From NCBI GenBank assembly GCA_016124755.1, contig WGNA01000018.1:1-64000 (forward strand): a DNA stretch of 64,000 nucleotides, written 5' to 3'. Both the position numbers and the translations under genes were made by a program. The notes under the pieces are model-generated. The model did not search any database. It worked only from the letters and a program-made list of their open reading frames with translations, and had not been told where the DNA came from. Positions 42,444 through 52,502 of this stretch are shown piece after piece (position 1 is the first letter of the stretch; every line of letters starts with the position of its first letter). The DNA comes from Bacteroidota bacterium (GTDB taxonomy: Bacteria > Bacteroidota > Bacteroidia > NS11-12g > UBA9320).

Positions 42444-43100
42444 TTAATGATTTATATTATATTCATTTAATTCCCAGATTTCATGATTTTTATTGGCAGA
42501 TGAGAAGATCTCAATTTTCACTATACCGACATGAGGCGCCATCCACATCTCACAAAGTTTTTCATGTTTTAGTTTTATGGTATATGGAAAATTTATACCA
42601 GTTGATAATTGAAGCGATTCAATTTCCTGAATATCGATTTGAAAAATAGGATTATTGCCAATATCGTATGGGTAGAAGAAATAATAATCATAGAAAAAAC
42701 TGGAGCGAACCAAGTTTCCAGGTCCAAATAACAAACTCTCCAAAGTTGTATCTCTATAACCGAAATTGGTAGTTGAGTGCTTCTTATCTTGTACAATAAA
42801 TTCTAACACGAGATCAAGCTGATTACTATAAACATCAGCTTCATAATACCTATATTCATCTACAATAATCACCGTATCAAATATATTTTCGGAACTATCT
42901 GTTCTCTGATATATCCACTTGCTTCCTACATCAAACAAAGTATACGACAAAAAATGAGCGTTATATTGGAATGTGTCTATTGATTTATTATAATCACAAC
43001 CTTTGCAGTTAACTCCGTCATCATTGTTACTACAACTGTGCAGAGCAATTATTGAAATCATTAGCACCAAAAACAAGAATACGGGAGAGTATTTTTTCAT
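42444..43100 (-). CDS. Hypothetical lipoprotein
   Basis: A 218-residue lipoprotein with signal peptide VFLFLVLMISIIALHSC, followed by a Cys-containing segment (NCKGCDYN) that may bind metal or form a disulfide. The rest is beta-rich (SYTLFDVGSKWIYQRTDSSENIFDTVIIVDEYRYYE, PHVGIVKIEIFSSANKNHEIWELNEY), similar in plan to small lipoproteins whose chain begins VGSKWIYQ. No named domain is assigned. Confidence 0.65.
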   Translation of the reverse strand: MKKYSPVFLFLVLMISIIALHSCSNNDDGVNCKGCDYNKSIDTFQYNAHFLSYTLFDVGSKWIYQRTDSSENIFDTVIIVDEYRYYEADVYSNQLDLVLEFIVQDKKHSTTNFGYRDTTLESLLFGPGNLVRSSFFYDYYFFYPYDIGNNPIFQIDIQEIESLQLSTGINFPYTIKLKHEKLCEMWMAPHVGIVKIEIFSSANKNHEIWELNEYNINH

Positions 43101-43501
43101 AGTTTAGATTCGAAGGTAGCAAACTGTTGTAAATCTTTGTGACGATATTAAAAGATCACATTAATAGAATCTCTCCCTAAAGGGAGAAAGTTATTACTCT
43201 AGTGTAATTGGTTTATTAATCGCTCAACCAATTTGAATGATTTTGCTGTTATTCCCAGCAGTGAATCATTCGAATTGTCCTTTCTAGGTTTCGGAGTTTG
43301 CCAATCTTTCTGTACTCTTCACAACTCCCATAACTTCTCATAAGGTGGCGTTCAGAACGATTTAATAAAGGTTGATGTAATAACTTATCGGTAAATCGAA
43401 GTAAGTTTTGCTGCTGGTTATTCAGCAAAAAAAGAAGATTTAACATTGTATATCACTTAGCCGAAGAGATAATTGAAAGTTAATAAACCAAAGATGATCA
43501 A
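43101..43501. other. Intergenic region, one doubtful small open frame
   Basis: A minus-strand frame at 43249..43446 (65 residues, HLMRSYGSCEEYRKIGKLRNLERTIRM) has an amphipathic basic character and might be a real small protein or a remnant. A hairpin TCTCCCTAAAGGGAGA lies at 43172..43187. Nothing else is recognised. Confidence 0.35.
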
Positions 43502-44338
43502 ATGAAAATATTCAAAATGCATCTCTCTTTTTTTGCATTGATTATTTAACTGATTGGCGGAAGCTGTAAAGACGACAAACCCGAAAAGCACAATCCCTGC
43601 GAAGGTAAAAAACCCGTAACGGCGGATTTTGAAATGAGTCAGACGTATCGGTTTGTGCCAAAGGACGGTGTGCCTGCTTTTAATCCGGACGATGCTTTTT
43701 TGCGGTATGATGTCGGTTTTCGACCGGTAGGTTACAAGAAAGGAGATACCAGTTTTCATTGTATCTGGCTTTTGGGTTCTGAGGTGATCACTGAACCGTA
43801 TTTCACACGTGACTTTAGTGACACCAAAGCGACGGGAGAAAACGATATACCCATTACCCTGATTTTACGACGGCAACCCGACAAATCCTGTTTCCCGGAT
43901 GACGATGGAATTGATACACTTACCCGATACATCCATTTTGTGGAAACGCCTTGTGAGTTTCTAACCCATGGTGATTTCAAAGTGCTGTTTGATGGAGAAA
44001 AAGACAGTGTAATAATCGGAGTGCGTAATTGGGATGTGGTTGGACCGCCAGATCAATATCCAATCGATTTTCGTTGTGAAAGTTGGCGTGGAGGTATTCA
44101 ATTCATCAATTTTAATCGAAATTCAACAGCACCACCCGATACATTTTTTTACGGCCATTCAGATGGTAATTATCAATTTAATTCAAAAATATATATTTTG
44201 GGGTCGGGATCGAACTCACCATGTGGGGGTGAACTAATCGTCAATTCTGAAACTTTAGAAGTATCCGGTAATTACTCGATTTTTGAAAGAATCGGCGAAA
44301 ATCCATTTTATCGATTCAAAGGAAGAAAAATCAAGTAA
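43502..44338 (+). pseudogene. Lipoprotein gene with a stop codon inside the signal peptide
   Basis: The ATG at 43502 opens a lipoprotein signal, MKIFKMHLSFFALII, then TAA (43547..43549), then LIGGSCKDDKPEKHN in the same frame. This leads without further stops into the 234-residue body beginning MSQTYRFVPKDGVPAF at 43634. The lipobox GGSC lies just behind the stop, so a single base change has split the gene. The body (DDAFLRYDVGFRPVGYKKGDT, ENPFYRFKGRKIK) is beta-rich and PKD-like in style but unrecognised. Restart at 43634 would give a protein without export signal. Confidence 0.75.
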
Positions 44339-44958
44339 AGAGTTTAATTATCGATTTTGGATCAGCACAAAAAGTTGATGAACCGGTATGAACGAAATTG
44401 GGTTCTGTGGATTTAGAACAAAGGACATTAAAATCTGGTATGATCAATTCTGTATTTCACAAACAATCCGTAGCCTACATGAATAATATCAACCTATAAT
44501 CTTATACCCCGTCAATCCTCAAAAGATGGCGTTCAGTCAGAAAAAAAGCGCGTTGGGAGAAATTGAACGCTACCAACTGGTTTGCTTCACTGAGATGCAA
44601 TAGATTGCAAATCCAGATTTAGTTTTAGTTATGAAGCGGATGCGCAGGGCACTATGGCGGTTCGTTTCCTTTTTTATGATCGGGAACTGTTTTGAATTAA
44701 TGAAAATTCAATCGTTCCTGTTGTTAATCCGGGTGCAACTTTAATTACTACAATTGTTGTGTCCGGAGCAAATCTCGATCTGTTTGGGAGCCGGGTGCTA
44801 AGCCAAACGAGCCAATGGGGAGGGAACTGCAAAGGCAGTTCTCATCCCGTATTGGTTGTTGAAGTCCCAATACTGTTAATAAAAATTCAACTCTTAAACC
44901 TAACTGAGAAAATCCGTTTGTTTGCCAGTTGCAGAAGTGGTATAAGATCCGTTCGAAA
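44339..44958. other. Degraded coding region, probable gene remnant
   Basis: Around 44600-44815 one plus frame encodes FSFSYEADAQGTMAVRFLFYDRELF, a TGA, then INENSIVPVVNPGATLITTIVVSGANLDLFG without further stops, as expected for a secreted beta-rich protein with nonsense mutations. It has no start, and the frame loses protein character afterwards. The rest of the 620 bp shows nothing recognisable. Confidence 0.4.
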
Positions 44959-46047
44959 TCAGGCTCTGCCGAGTTTCTTTAAAAACTTCATGTGTTGCGA
45001 CAAGGCAGCGAAGAAAGTAGGCTCAGAGTAATACGGGAGATTAAATTCTGTAGCCGTTTCACGAACGATTTTAGAAATTTTCTTATAGTGAACGTGGCAG
45101 ATATTCGGGAACAGGTGATGTTCGATCTGGAAATTTAATCCGCCGACATACCAGGAAAAAACCCGGCTTTTCGGAGCGAAATTAACGGTGGTGAGCAACT
45201 GGTGAATAGCCCATTTGTTTTCCATATTTCCCTGATCATCCGGTAATGGAAATTCGGTATACGGCATCACATGCGCAGGCTGGAAGATCATCGCCAGAAT
45301 AAGTCCGGCCACAAAATGCATGGCCAGAAAGAATACAATTACCCAATACCAGGCAACAGGCAAAGTGAGCATCGGAATGGCAATGATGAATGCATAATAT
45401 GCGATCTTAACAATAATCAGCTCAGTCATCAGCGACTTGTACGAGCGACTCTGAGTTTTAATCAAATCTTCTCTTTTATATCGGTTTAGTTGGTTGAAAT
45501 CTTTGAAAGTGGCCCAAAGAAGAGTCATTAAACCATAAAGGAACCAAGCATACCAATGCTGCATGCGGTGAATCTTTTTTAATTCTGCATGTGGGGAAAA
45601 TCGCAGAATAGAAACCGGATCAATATCTTCATCGAACTCGTCAACATTGGTGTAAGAATGATGGAGAACATTGTGCTGAATCTTCCAGTTAACTGCACTT
45701 CCGCCAATCAGCCAGATCACTTTGCCGATGTAGTCGTTCACTTTTTTCTTTCGGGAATAAGCTCCGTGATTTGCATCGTGCATAACGGAAAGTCCGATGC
45801 CGGCCATTCCAACTCCCATCAAAACCCACATTAGCAGGATAGCCCAAAAGTTGGTTACCACACCGGCAACCATCAACACGTAAGGAACAAAATACAAGCT
45901 GAGCATAAAGATGGTTTTCACCACCATTTGTGAATTCGCGTGAATTTTAATGTTGTTGGTCTTAAAGTATTCATGCACACGCTTTCGGGCGGTGTTGTAG
46001 AAGTCGGCGGCAGATGGTTTGGGGAATGTTATTCTCGGGTGAGCCAT
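44959..46047 (-). CDS. Membrane fatty-acid (acyl-CoA/lipid) desaturase
   Basis: Front-end or linoleoyl-type desaturase, introducing a double bond into membrane acyl chains at a di-iron site. I start at the ATG 46047 (MAHPRITFPKPSAADF, 362 residues), because the extra upstream codons lie in a non-conserved part. The three His boxes are HDANHG, HNVLHH and QIEHH (in GGLNFQIEHHLFPNICH), separated by paired helices (LYFVPYVLMVAGVV, PVAWYWVIVFFLAMHFVAGLIL). It is a single gene. Such enzymes adjust membrane fluidity in cold-adapted Bacteroidota. Confidence 0.93.
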   Translation of the reverse strand: MAHPRITFPKPSAADFYNTARKRVHEYFKTNNIKIHANSQMVVKTIFMLSLYFVPYVLMVAGVVTNFWAILLMWVLMGVGMAGIGLSVMHDANHGAYSRKKKVNDYIGKVIWLIGGSAVNWKIQHNVLHHSYTNVDEFDEDIDPVSILRFSPHAELKKIHRMQHWYAWFLYGLMTLLWATFKDFNQLNRYKREDLIKTQSRSYKSLMTELIIVKIAYYAFIIAIPMLTLPVAWYWVIVFFLAMHFVAGLILAMIFQPAHVMPYTEFPLPDDQGNMENKWAIHQLLTTVNFAPKSRVFSWYVGGLNFQIEHHLFPNICHVHYKKISKIVRETATEFNLPYYSEPTFFAALSQHMKFLKKLGRA

Positions 46048-46282
46048 GTAATTTTTTAGAGTTTCGGATGCTGAACCGTGGTGCGCAAAAGTAAGATAAA
46101 AAATAATGCAATTTCCGCCAAATGAATCACCTGCGGGAATGCCTCTTATCAGCCTGTAAATCAATTATTCTGTACGGAAATTGTGTTTCAATTCAAGTCG
46201 TTTGTCGAATAATTATCACACGTCGGGGAATCCATTTGAATCTTCTCCCGTTAAACGAAGGTCTGGATTAATTTCGCCACTT

Positions 46283-49078
46283 ATGTCAAAAACCGGCTAC
46301 CACAGTTTACGGGTTTTCGCTCTGCTAATTACGATCGCGGCATGCAGCATCGGAGTGTTTGCCCAAAACAACGCAACCATTAAAGGAACGATAACCGACG
46401 ATCAGAAAAAGCCTCTTCCCTATACGAGCATAGTTTTACTGCGAGCCTCCGACAGCACGGATATTCAATTCACCTTGAGCGAAAACGATGGTGGTTTTGT
46501 CTTTAAGAATGTACCTGCCGGTAACTACGTAATTCAGTCTCTTTACAGCGGATACCAGATTCAAAACACTGCGGTGAATGTGCGTTCGGGAGAGGAGAAA
46601 ACCCTTTTTCCCATTCAGCTTATTCCTTCAACAGAAACATTGAAAGAGGCACTCGTTGTTGCTAAAAAAATTCCGATGGTTTTTAAAGGTGATACCATCG
46701 TGTATAATCCGAATGCCTTTAAAACCAACACTTCTGCCACGGTGGAAGACCTTCTGAAGAAGCTACCCGGGGTGCAGGTTTCAAGCGACGGAACGGTTAC
46801 GGCACAGGGAGAACAGGTGGTGAAAGTGCTGGTAAACGGTAAAGAGTTTTTTGGTAATGATCCGACCAAAGCCACCAAGAATATTAATGCAGACGCGATT
46901 GAAAAAGTGGAGGTGTTGGATAAAAAAAGTGATGAATCTCAGTTCACCGGCTCAGACGACGGCACACGTGAAAAGGTAATTAATCTGGTTTTAAAGGAAG
47001 ATGCCAACAAAGGGTATTTCGGAAAAATAGAAGCGGGCGCCGGTACCGATGAAACGTATCGGGTGAAAGGATCGCTGAATCATTTTAAGGATGATAATCA
47101 GGTAACGGTTATCGCCAATACGAACAACCTCAACCAAAACGGATTCGACTGGCAGGAGTATTACAACATGCTCAACGGCAACGGAGGAGTAACATTTGGA
47201 AACAGCACTTACTGGACGAGCGAAAACGACTGGATGGGAAGAAGCCAGCAGGGACGCCAGCAGAATACAGTACTCGGAACAAATGCCAACCTCAAAATCG
47301 GAAAAAAAGGAAATCTCAATGCGAGTTATTTTTTGATGGATCGCGGGAGCAAATTGAATTCTTCCTCTTCATCCCAGAACTTTCTTCCGCAGCAAACCAT
47401 CCTCAGTCAGAATTTATTAAACAGCAATTCCGGAAATGGTCAGCATCGCGCCATCGGTTCTTACGTCTTTAAGCCCGACACCTTAAATTTTCTTACCTTA
47501 AGCGGGGAGGCAAATCTCACGTTCGGAGACGGTTCTTCCTATTCAACTCAAAAGAATGAAACCGATGCCGGTAGTTTATTGAACAATTCGTTATCGCAGA
47601 CTTTCGGCTACCAGCAAAACTTAAATGTAAAAAGCAGTCTGAGGTATTTCCGGAAATTTAAAAACTCGAAACATTACGTTTCTTTTCAGACAGGTTTTGA
47701 AAATAATAACGGACGTGATACCGCCAAGTGGGTTAATGATGTGGCGTATTCAGAGGTCAATTATACCGAAACACTTCCGTATGTGAATATGGATTATAAA
47801 AAAGGAAAAGGACAGGTGTATTTTAACTCGGCATCGGGAGCCTTAAATTTTAAAAAAGATTACTATCTGAGATTAACAATTGAGGATAAATACACGATCG
47901 ATAATTACACACAAGTTCGATCCTATCTGCAATCGGACTCGATTTACGGAAACCAGAGTCCCGACATAGAAATCCGCAACAATGCATCATCGGCAGAATT
48001 AAATCTTTCCAAGAATATGCAAAATCCGAAAGACGGCGGTTGGTTTGTGAGTGCGGGTTTGCAGGCAAAAAATGTTGCAATGGACAGAACGTTGAGTTTT
48101 CCCTATCTCGACAAGGCCGAACATTACAATCAGAATAAATTATTTGTATTGCCGAGGGGTTGGATATCGTACCGCAAACCCAAAGTGTGGCGTCTTGGGG
48201 TGTGGTTAAATTCGGATGTAAATCTTCCGACTTTGGGTCAGTTGAATTCGGTACAGGATGTTTCGAACCCGGTACGAATCAGTGGCGGAAATTTTCAATT
48301 GGATCCAACCGTAACGTATTCACTCGGGAGCCATTTTAATAAACGAAATAGTAAGAATAATACATTCTGGTATGGTTATGCATCCGTTGGAATGACCCCT
48401 AATTCCATTATTTCTTATGACACACGGGATTCGAATAATTTCTCGGTTTCAACGTACGGAAATCATGGAACCACCTCATACTCCAATGGAAATATTTATT
48501 ACCGTTTCCCGATTCCGAAACTCAAATTACAATTTGGTTTTGGCGCAGATTACAGTCTGTATAATTTCTATAATGTGTTAAATGAGGTTGAATACCTGAA
48601 TAACAGAAAGTCTTTCGGTGTAAGTACAAATCTCCAGTTTCAGGTACAAAATTTTGAAATTGAATTTAATTATAATCCGGATTACTCGTATCAGAATTCG
48701 GCTTTGCTCACCAACTCAGTCGCATACTGGAAACATAATTTTAACTCAGAAATGCATTGGAACATCACTAAAGCAGTAGCTCTTTCATGGGATTGTTCGA
48801 TGTTTTATTACAACAGTCAGCAGGTCGGACAAAAACAATTAGTGCCGATTTTAAACAGTACCATCGACTGGAAATTAGACAGCCTGAACAAATGGACGAT
48901 CTCCGTTAATGCGTATGATATGATGAATCGCGCGAAAAGTATTAATCGTAATTTCTTTGGAAATACGTACACCGAAACACGGCAGAACACACTCACGCGT
49001 TACCTGATGTTCAATGTGATTTACGCCATTAAAAAAGGCAAGAAGAAAGAGGAGGAGGGAAGGCATTGGATGGATTGA
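46283..49078 (+). CDS. Outer-membrane beta-barrel protein with CarboxypepD_reg-like and plug domains
   Basis: A TonB-receptor-like protein of about 931 residues from the ATG at 46283 (signal peptide VFALLITIAACSIGVFAQ). A carboxypeptidase-regulatory-like beta-sandwich comes first (NATIKGTITDDQKKPLPYTS, NVPAGNYVIQSLYSGYQ). Then a plug-like domain: SATVEDLLKKLPGVQVSSDG, VVKVLVNGKEFFGNDP, INADAIEKVEVLDKKSDES. The remaining 700 residues form a 22-strand-type barrel of the OMP_b-brl_3 family. No TonB box is evident, so active transport is uncertain. It is a single gene; a hexamer array follows 12 bases after its stop. Confidence 0.88.
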   Translation: MSKTGYHSLRVFALLITIAACSIGVFAQNNATIKGTITDDQKKPLPYTSIVLLRASDSTDIQFTLSENDGGFVFKNVPAGNYVIQSLYSGYQIQNTAVNVRSGEEKTLFPIQLIPSTETLKEALVVAKKIPMVFKGDTIVYNPNAFKTNTSATVEDLLKKLPGVQVSSDGTVTAQGEQVVKVLVNGKEFFGNDPTKATKNINADAIEKVEVLDKKSDESQFTGSDDGTREKVINLVLKEDANKGYFGKIEAGAGTDETYRVKGSLNHFKDDNQVTVIANTNNLNQNGFDWQEYYNMLNGNGGVTFGNSTYWTSENDWMGRSQQGRQQNTVLGTNANLKIGKKGNLNASYFLMDRGSKLNSSSSSQNFLPQQTILSQNLLNSNSGNGQHRAIGSYVFKPDTLNFLTLSGEANLTFGDGSSYSTQKNETDAGSLLNNSLSQTFGYQQNLNVKSSLRYFRKFKNSKHYVSFQTGFENNNGRDTAKWVNDVAYSEVNYTETLPYVNMDYKKGKGQVYFNSASGALNFKKDYYLRLTIEDKYTIDNYTQVRSYLQSDSIYGNQSPDIEIRNNASSAELNLSKNMQNPKDGGWFVSAGLQAKNVAMDRTLSFPYLDKAEHYNQNKLFVLPRGWISYRKPKVWRLGVWLNSDVNLPTLGQLNSVQDVSNPVRISGGNFQLDPTVTYSLGSHFNKRNSKNNTFWYGYASVGMTPNSIISYDTRDSNNFSVSTYGNHGTTSYSNGNIYYRFPIPKLKLQFGFGADYSLYNFYNVLNEVEYLNNRKSFGVSTNLQFQVQNFEIEFNYNPDYSYQNSALLTNSVAYWKHNFNSEMHWNITKAVALSWDCSMFYYNSQQVGQKQLVPILNSTIDWKLDSLNKWTISVNAYDMMNRAKSINRNFFGNTYTETRQNTLTRYLMFNVIYAIKKGKKKEEEGRHWMD

Positions 49079-49089
49079 GGTTGGGGGAG

Positions 49090-49157
49090 CAGTAACTGTA
49101 ACTGTAGCGGTAACCGTTACCGTTTCTGTTTCTGTTACTGTTACCGTTACCGTTTCC
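49090..49157. repeat. GTTACN hexamer array, self-complementary
   Basis: CAGTAACTGTAACTGTAGCGG units on the left face TTACCGTTTCTG...TTACTGTTACCG units on the right. The array fills the 81-bp gap between two convergent genes, as the array at 30193 does. Confidence 0.85.
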
Positions 49158-49159
49158 CT

Positions 49160-50302
49160 TTATTCCGTTAATTCCAATTCCGCATCAAACCTTTGTAACA
49201 GCCAATTATTCCCATTAATACCGGCATTTTCAACCGTTGCAACCGCCACGAATTCTCCATTGGTGAGTTGAACGAGAAAGCGTTGAAAATCGACAATGGT
49301 GTTGGTTCCCCGGTTTCCGTATTTTTTCGTTTTAAGAATATTAAATTCCGGATCCGATTTTATTGCCTGAAACCAGCTTCCGTCTGAATCAAAAAAAGTT
49401 CTAGTGTAGTAAAAATTATCTTTATAAGGAATAAAGACAGAATTAAAAGCAGTAGTTGTACCATCTGAATGATCCTTGTCTATAAGCGGACTTCCATCCT
49501 GATGAACACCATAAACATGCGTCCAGTTGGCGTAATAATAATTGTTGTTGTGTTCCCACATTTCGTATGACGACAGGGTGGAGGGGAATTGCACAGCCCA
49601 AATCCGGTTGCCATTTTCATCGTATTTATTCAAAAAATGATAATTGCCGTGCTCATGGTCGTGGCCGCAGATTAAATAACCTCCGTCGGTTGTCGCAATC
49701 ATATTCTCAGACCACTCACCGTCGTGATCAGCCGGATAGATTCTCCAAAGAAGTTTGCTGTCGGTAAACAGATCTTTACAAGCCATCATTACAATTTTAT
49801 CCTGAACCACATTATACGTTTCTTCTGTGTAAATCAAAACGTAATTGCCGTTTTTCAACCGTACCAGACGATAAAAATATAAATATGAATTAACGGGAGC
49901 CGGAATGAGTGCACTTATTTCTTTTCGTGTAATTAATTTAAGATCATAACTGATTTTATACGCAATGGCATAACCCAGCGGATCGTCCCAGTCTTCTCCC
50001 ATCATAATGAAACTTCCATCATCATCTAATGCGGGTTTGGAAAAATCCTGCCCCTTAACAACTAAACTGTCGATAAGCTTAAGGTCACGATTGAATTTGT
50101 AAAATTTGGTAGAATTGGTTTCACGGTGATTCGCAACAATTACAAATGAATTATCGGGTAAATCAAAAACATATTTAATTTGATTGTCGCCGTTAGGAAG
50201 AAAGGTCTGTATTGAAAAGGGTCGAACGGTTTCTTCTATTTCCGGTTTGCAACCCGCAAAACAAATGACCGATAACATGAAAATATATCTGAATTTCATC
50301 AT
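49160..50302 (-). CDS. Propeller-like lipoprotein, operon member 4
   Basis: A 380-residue lipoprotein with signal peptide YIFMLSVICFAGC (lipobox). The sequence repeats a propeller-like blade (IKYVFDLPDNSFVIVANHRETN, GSFIMMGEDWDDP, TTDGGYLICGHDHEHGNYHFLNKYDENGNRIWAVQF), similar to proteins that record transport-like or sensor repeats on the cell surface. It overlaps the upstream lipoprotein gene by four bases. Function is unknown. Confidence 0.65.
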   Translation of the reverse strand: MMKFRYIFMLSVICFAGCKPEIEETVRPFSIQTFLPNGDNQIKYVFDLPDNSFVIVANHRETNSTKFYKFNRDLKLIDSLVVKGQDFSKPALDDDGSFIMMGEDWDDPLGYAIAYKISYDLKLITRKEISALIPAPVNSYLYFYRLVRLKNGNYVLIYTEETYNVVQDKIVMMACKDLFTDSKLLWRIYPADHDGEWSENMIATTDGGYLICGHDHEHGNYHFLNKYDENGNRIWAVQFPSTLSSYEMWEHNNNYYYANWTHVYGVHQDGSPLIDKDHSDGTTTAFNSVFIPYKDNFYYTRTFFDSDGSWFQAIKSDPEFNILKTKKYGNRGTNTIVDFQRFLVQLTNGEFVAVATVENAGINGNNWLLQRFDAELELTE

Positions 50303-51477
50303 CTGTCTTTTAAATATACAAATGGGATAAAATTTACGCTATTCCCGAGTGTGGAAGCTCCCATCAAACAGATCCGGTTTTCGGAATATCCGAGAATATT
50401 AGTGGTTGTTTTACCGGAATTCGAGGAGAGATAAATTTCATCAACCACTTCTCCGGTGTGGGTAAAACGAATGAGTTTTGATTTCTGGCTGTAGTTCAAT
50501 GCAATGGTAATATTATCCGGTTCAAACAGCGAATGAAACTTGGCCTGATTGTATGAATTATTCACCGGAAAATCGAGATCAAAAGTGAACGAGTGTAATT
50601 CTGCACCGGTTGAAGCATTGAGTTCAAGTACATCAATCCCGGTACATTGATCATCTATGCCGGTGTTGTGTTGTTTAACGATATAAATTCCGTTGTGAGA
50701 ATATTTAATTTCAAACGGCTGATAGTAGAGAAATTTCCAGTCGGTTTCATTAGAAGTAAAAACATACGACCATTTCGGTATCAGTACTTTTTTGGCAAGT
50801 AGTTCGTCTTGTGTGGTGGCATTTACCTGGAGGCGCATCGGATATTCTCCGAGTGTGGAAATGAGTCTGGTGAGAAAAAGATTACCCTGCTGATCAGAAG
50901 TCATGTACATATAAAAACCGGAAATTAACATTTTGGCATCCTGAACGTCCGCTGAATTATAATGTAATAAATACCGGTAATCATTGCCCAAACTCTGTTC
51001 TTCCAGAGCCAGAATCCAATAGCCACCGGCACCATCCGGTTCAATTCCCAAAAGATGTTCGTTGTATCCATCGTACTCGGCAATTAATCGCCAATCGTTC
51101 GACTGATATGTTATGGAGCCTTTTGAATCGGTTCGAGTAATAAACAGTTCCGGAACTCCTCTTTGGTAATCCACACTTATCAAAACAAAATCACTCCCGG
51201 ATTTACAACCTCCGATTACACCGGTAATCTCATCCGAAACCCAGTCGGCTTCTGCGTGAATTCCGCCAATTTGCATAAACCGGTCACCATTAATAAAGGC
51301 AATAACATTTTCATTCCCGACATTAAATCCCCAGTTCATTGCGACACCTTCTCCGTAAGGTAAGTACCGCAGATCGTTCTCGGTATTCGCCGAAATTTGG
51401 CCGATTTCCTGTGTACAGGATGAATTAAATAGAATTAATCCTTCGCATATCAAGCTATAGAATAATGTTTTATTCAT
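50299..51477 (-). CDS. Propeller-like lipoprotein, operon member 3
   Basis: From the ATG at 51477 (392 residues) the signal peptide SLICEGLILFNSSC has a lipobox; the open frame upstream runs into the preceding gene. The mature protein shows propeller-style repeats (NVIAFINGDRFMQIGGI, GGCKSGSDFVLISVDYQRG, GAGGYWILALEEQS, LSSNSGKTTTNILGYSENRICLMG). It is a partner of the next lipoprotein. Its start overlaps the stop of member 2 by four bases. Confidence 0.65.
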   Translation of the reverse strand: MNKTLFYSLICEGLILFNSSCTQEIGQISANTENDLRYLPYGEGVAMNWGFNVGNENVIAFINGDRFMQIGGIHAEADWVSDEITGVIGGCKSGSDFVLISVDYQRGVPELFITRTDSKGSITYQSNDWRLIAEYDGYNEHLLGIEPDGAGGYWILALEEQSLGNDYRYLLHYNSADVQDAKMLISGFYMYMTSDQQGNLFLTRLISTLGEYPMRLQVNATTQDELLAKKVLIPKWSYVFTSNETDWKFLYYQPFEIKYSHNGIYIVKQHNTGIDDQCTGIDVLELNASTGAELHSFTFDLDFPVNNSYNQAKFHSLFEPDNITIALNYSQKSKLIRFTHTGEVVDEIYLSSNSGKTTTNILGYSENRICLMGASTLGNSVNFIPFVYLKDR

Positions 51478-52502
51478 TCCTGTTTTTTTACCTGCCACAT
51501 AATTGGCCATTTATATATTAAGGTTAAAGACCAGAAACGCATTTTTAAATCATCATTTACATATTGATTATTTAAATTGAAATTGAGATCTGCCAATCGG
51601 TCTTTTGATTCGAATGTGTTTTTGGAGGCTTGAGTAATTCCGCCGGATAATCCGAGTAAGTGCCCGTTTTTAAGTGTTTTTTCAACCTGAATAGAAATGG
51701 TTGCGGAAGGAATATTCCGGTTTCGAAAAGAAAGCACGTTGGATGTGTATTGCTGTTTAGATCCTGTTTCCAGATTAACAGCTTCAAAATAAACATCACT
51801 TGAAACCAGTCGCATAAATCCCAATCCAACCATGGGTTTTACTTCCCAGCTTCCGGCAAAACCAAACGATTTGGAAATGCCAAAATTGCCGGCAACATAT
51901 CGCATGTCTTCGTGGTAATTCTGGGTCCAACCGACTGCACTGTCAATAATGTGGTGAATACCTAATCCGAATGTTTTAACTCCGAAATGCAGGGCAATTT
52001 TATTTTTAGGGAATACATATTCTGCATTTAATCCTAAAGTATAACCCACTACAGGCTTGTATCGCTGAGTGGAAGAATATGCCGGAAAATTTTTAACCAC
52101 AACCGGCACACTAATGGTTGCGCCAATTTGAGAACTTAAATACAAGGGTGTTGTTACCACATATTTGTCTAAAAGTCGGGTAAAATTCATCGGATCTATA
52201 TTGGGAAACCGCTGATAATCATGTCGGGTTTTTAAAAGTTTTTCGGCGTATGTTTCTGCTTTTTCGGTTTCGTTAAGTTCGAGCCAGGCTTGTGCTAAAA
52301 GCCGATATGCCTGTACCCGGTCTGCTTTTGAATGCAGCGCGTCTGCACAGGATTCCAGCGTATCGATGGTGGATTTTATATCGCCCGATTCAAATAATCT
52401 ACGGGCTGAGTACAGTGCTTCTTCACATGAATTCTGAGCAAGACTAAAGTGACTGTGACCAATCAGCAGTAACCAAATGAATGTATAATAAATTCTGTTC
52501 AT
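51474..52502 (-). CDS. TPR plus outer-membrane barrel protein, operon member 2
   Basis: A 342-residue exported protein (signal peptide IWLLLIGHSHFSLAQ). Residues about 25-100 are TPR-like helices (CEEALYSARRLFESGDIKSTIDTLESC, YRLLAQAWLELNETEKAETYAEKLL) with the linker FPNIDPMNFTRLLDKY. The rest is a small outer-membrane barrel (ISVPVVVKN, GLGIHHIIDSAVG, MRFWSLTLIYKWPIMW). It is clearly paralogous to member 1. The TPR part probably faces the periplasm. Confidence 0.75.
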   Translation of the reverse strand: MNRIYYTFIWLLLIGHSHFSLAQNSCEEALYSARRLFESGDIKSTIDTLESCADALHSKADRVQAYRLLAQAWLELNETEKAETYAEKLLKTRHDYQRFPNIDPMNFTRLLDKYVVTTPLYLSSQIGATISVPVVVKNFPAYSSTQRYKPVVGYTLGLNAEYVFPKNKIALHFGVKTFGLGIHHIIDSAVGWTQNYHEDMRYVAGNFGISKSFGFAGSWEVKPMVGLGFMRLVSSDVYFEAVNLETGSKQQYTSNVLSFRNRNIPSATISIQVEKTLKNGHLLGLSGGITQASKNTFESKDRLADLNFNLNNQYVNDDLKMRFWSLTLIYKWPIMWQVKKQE

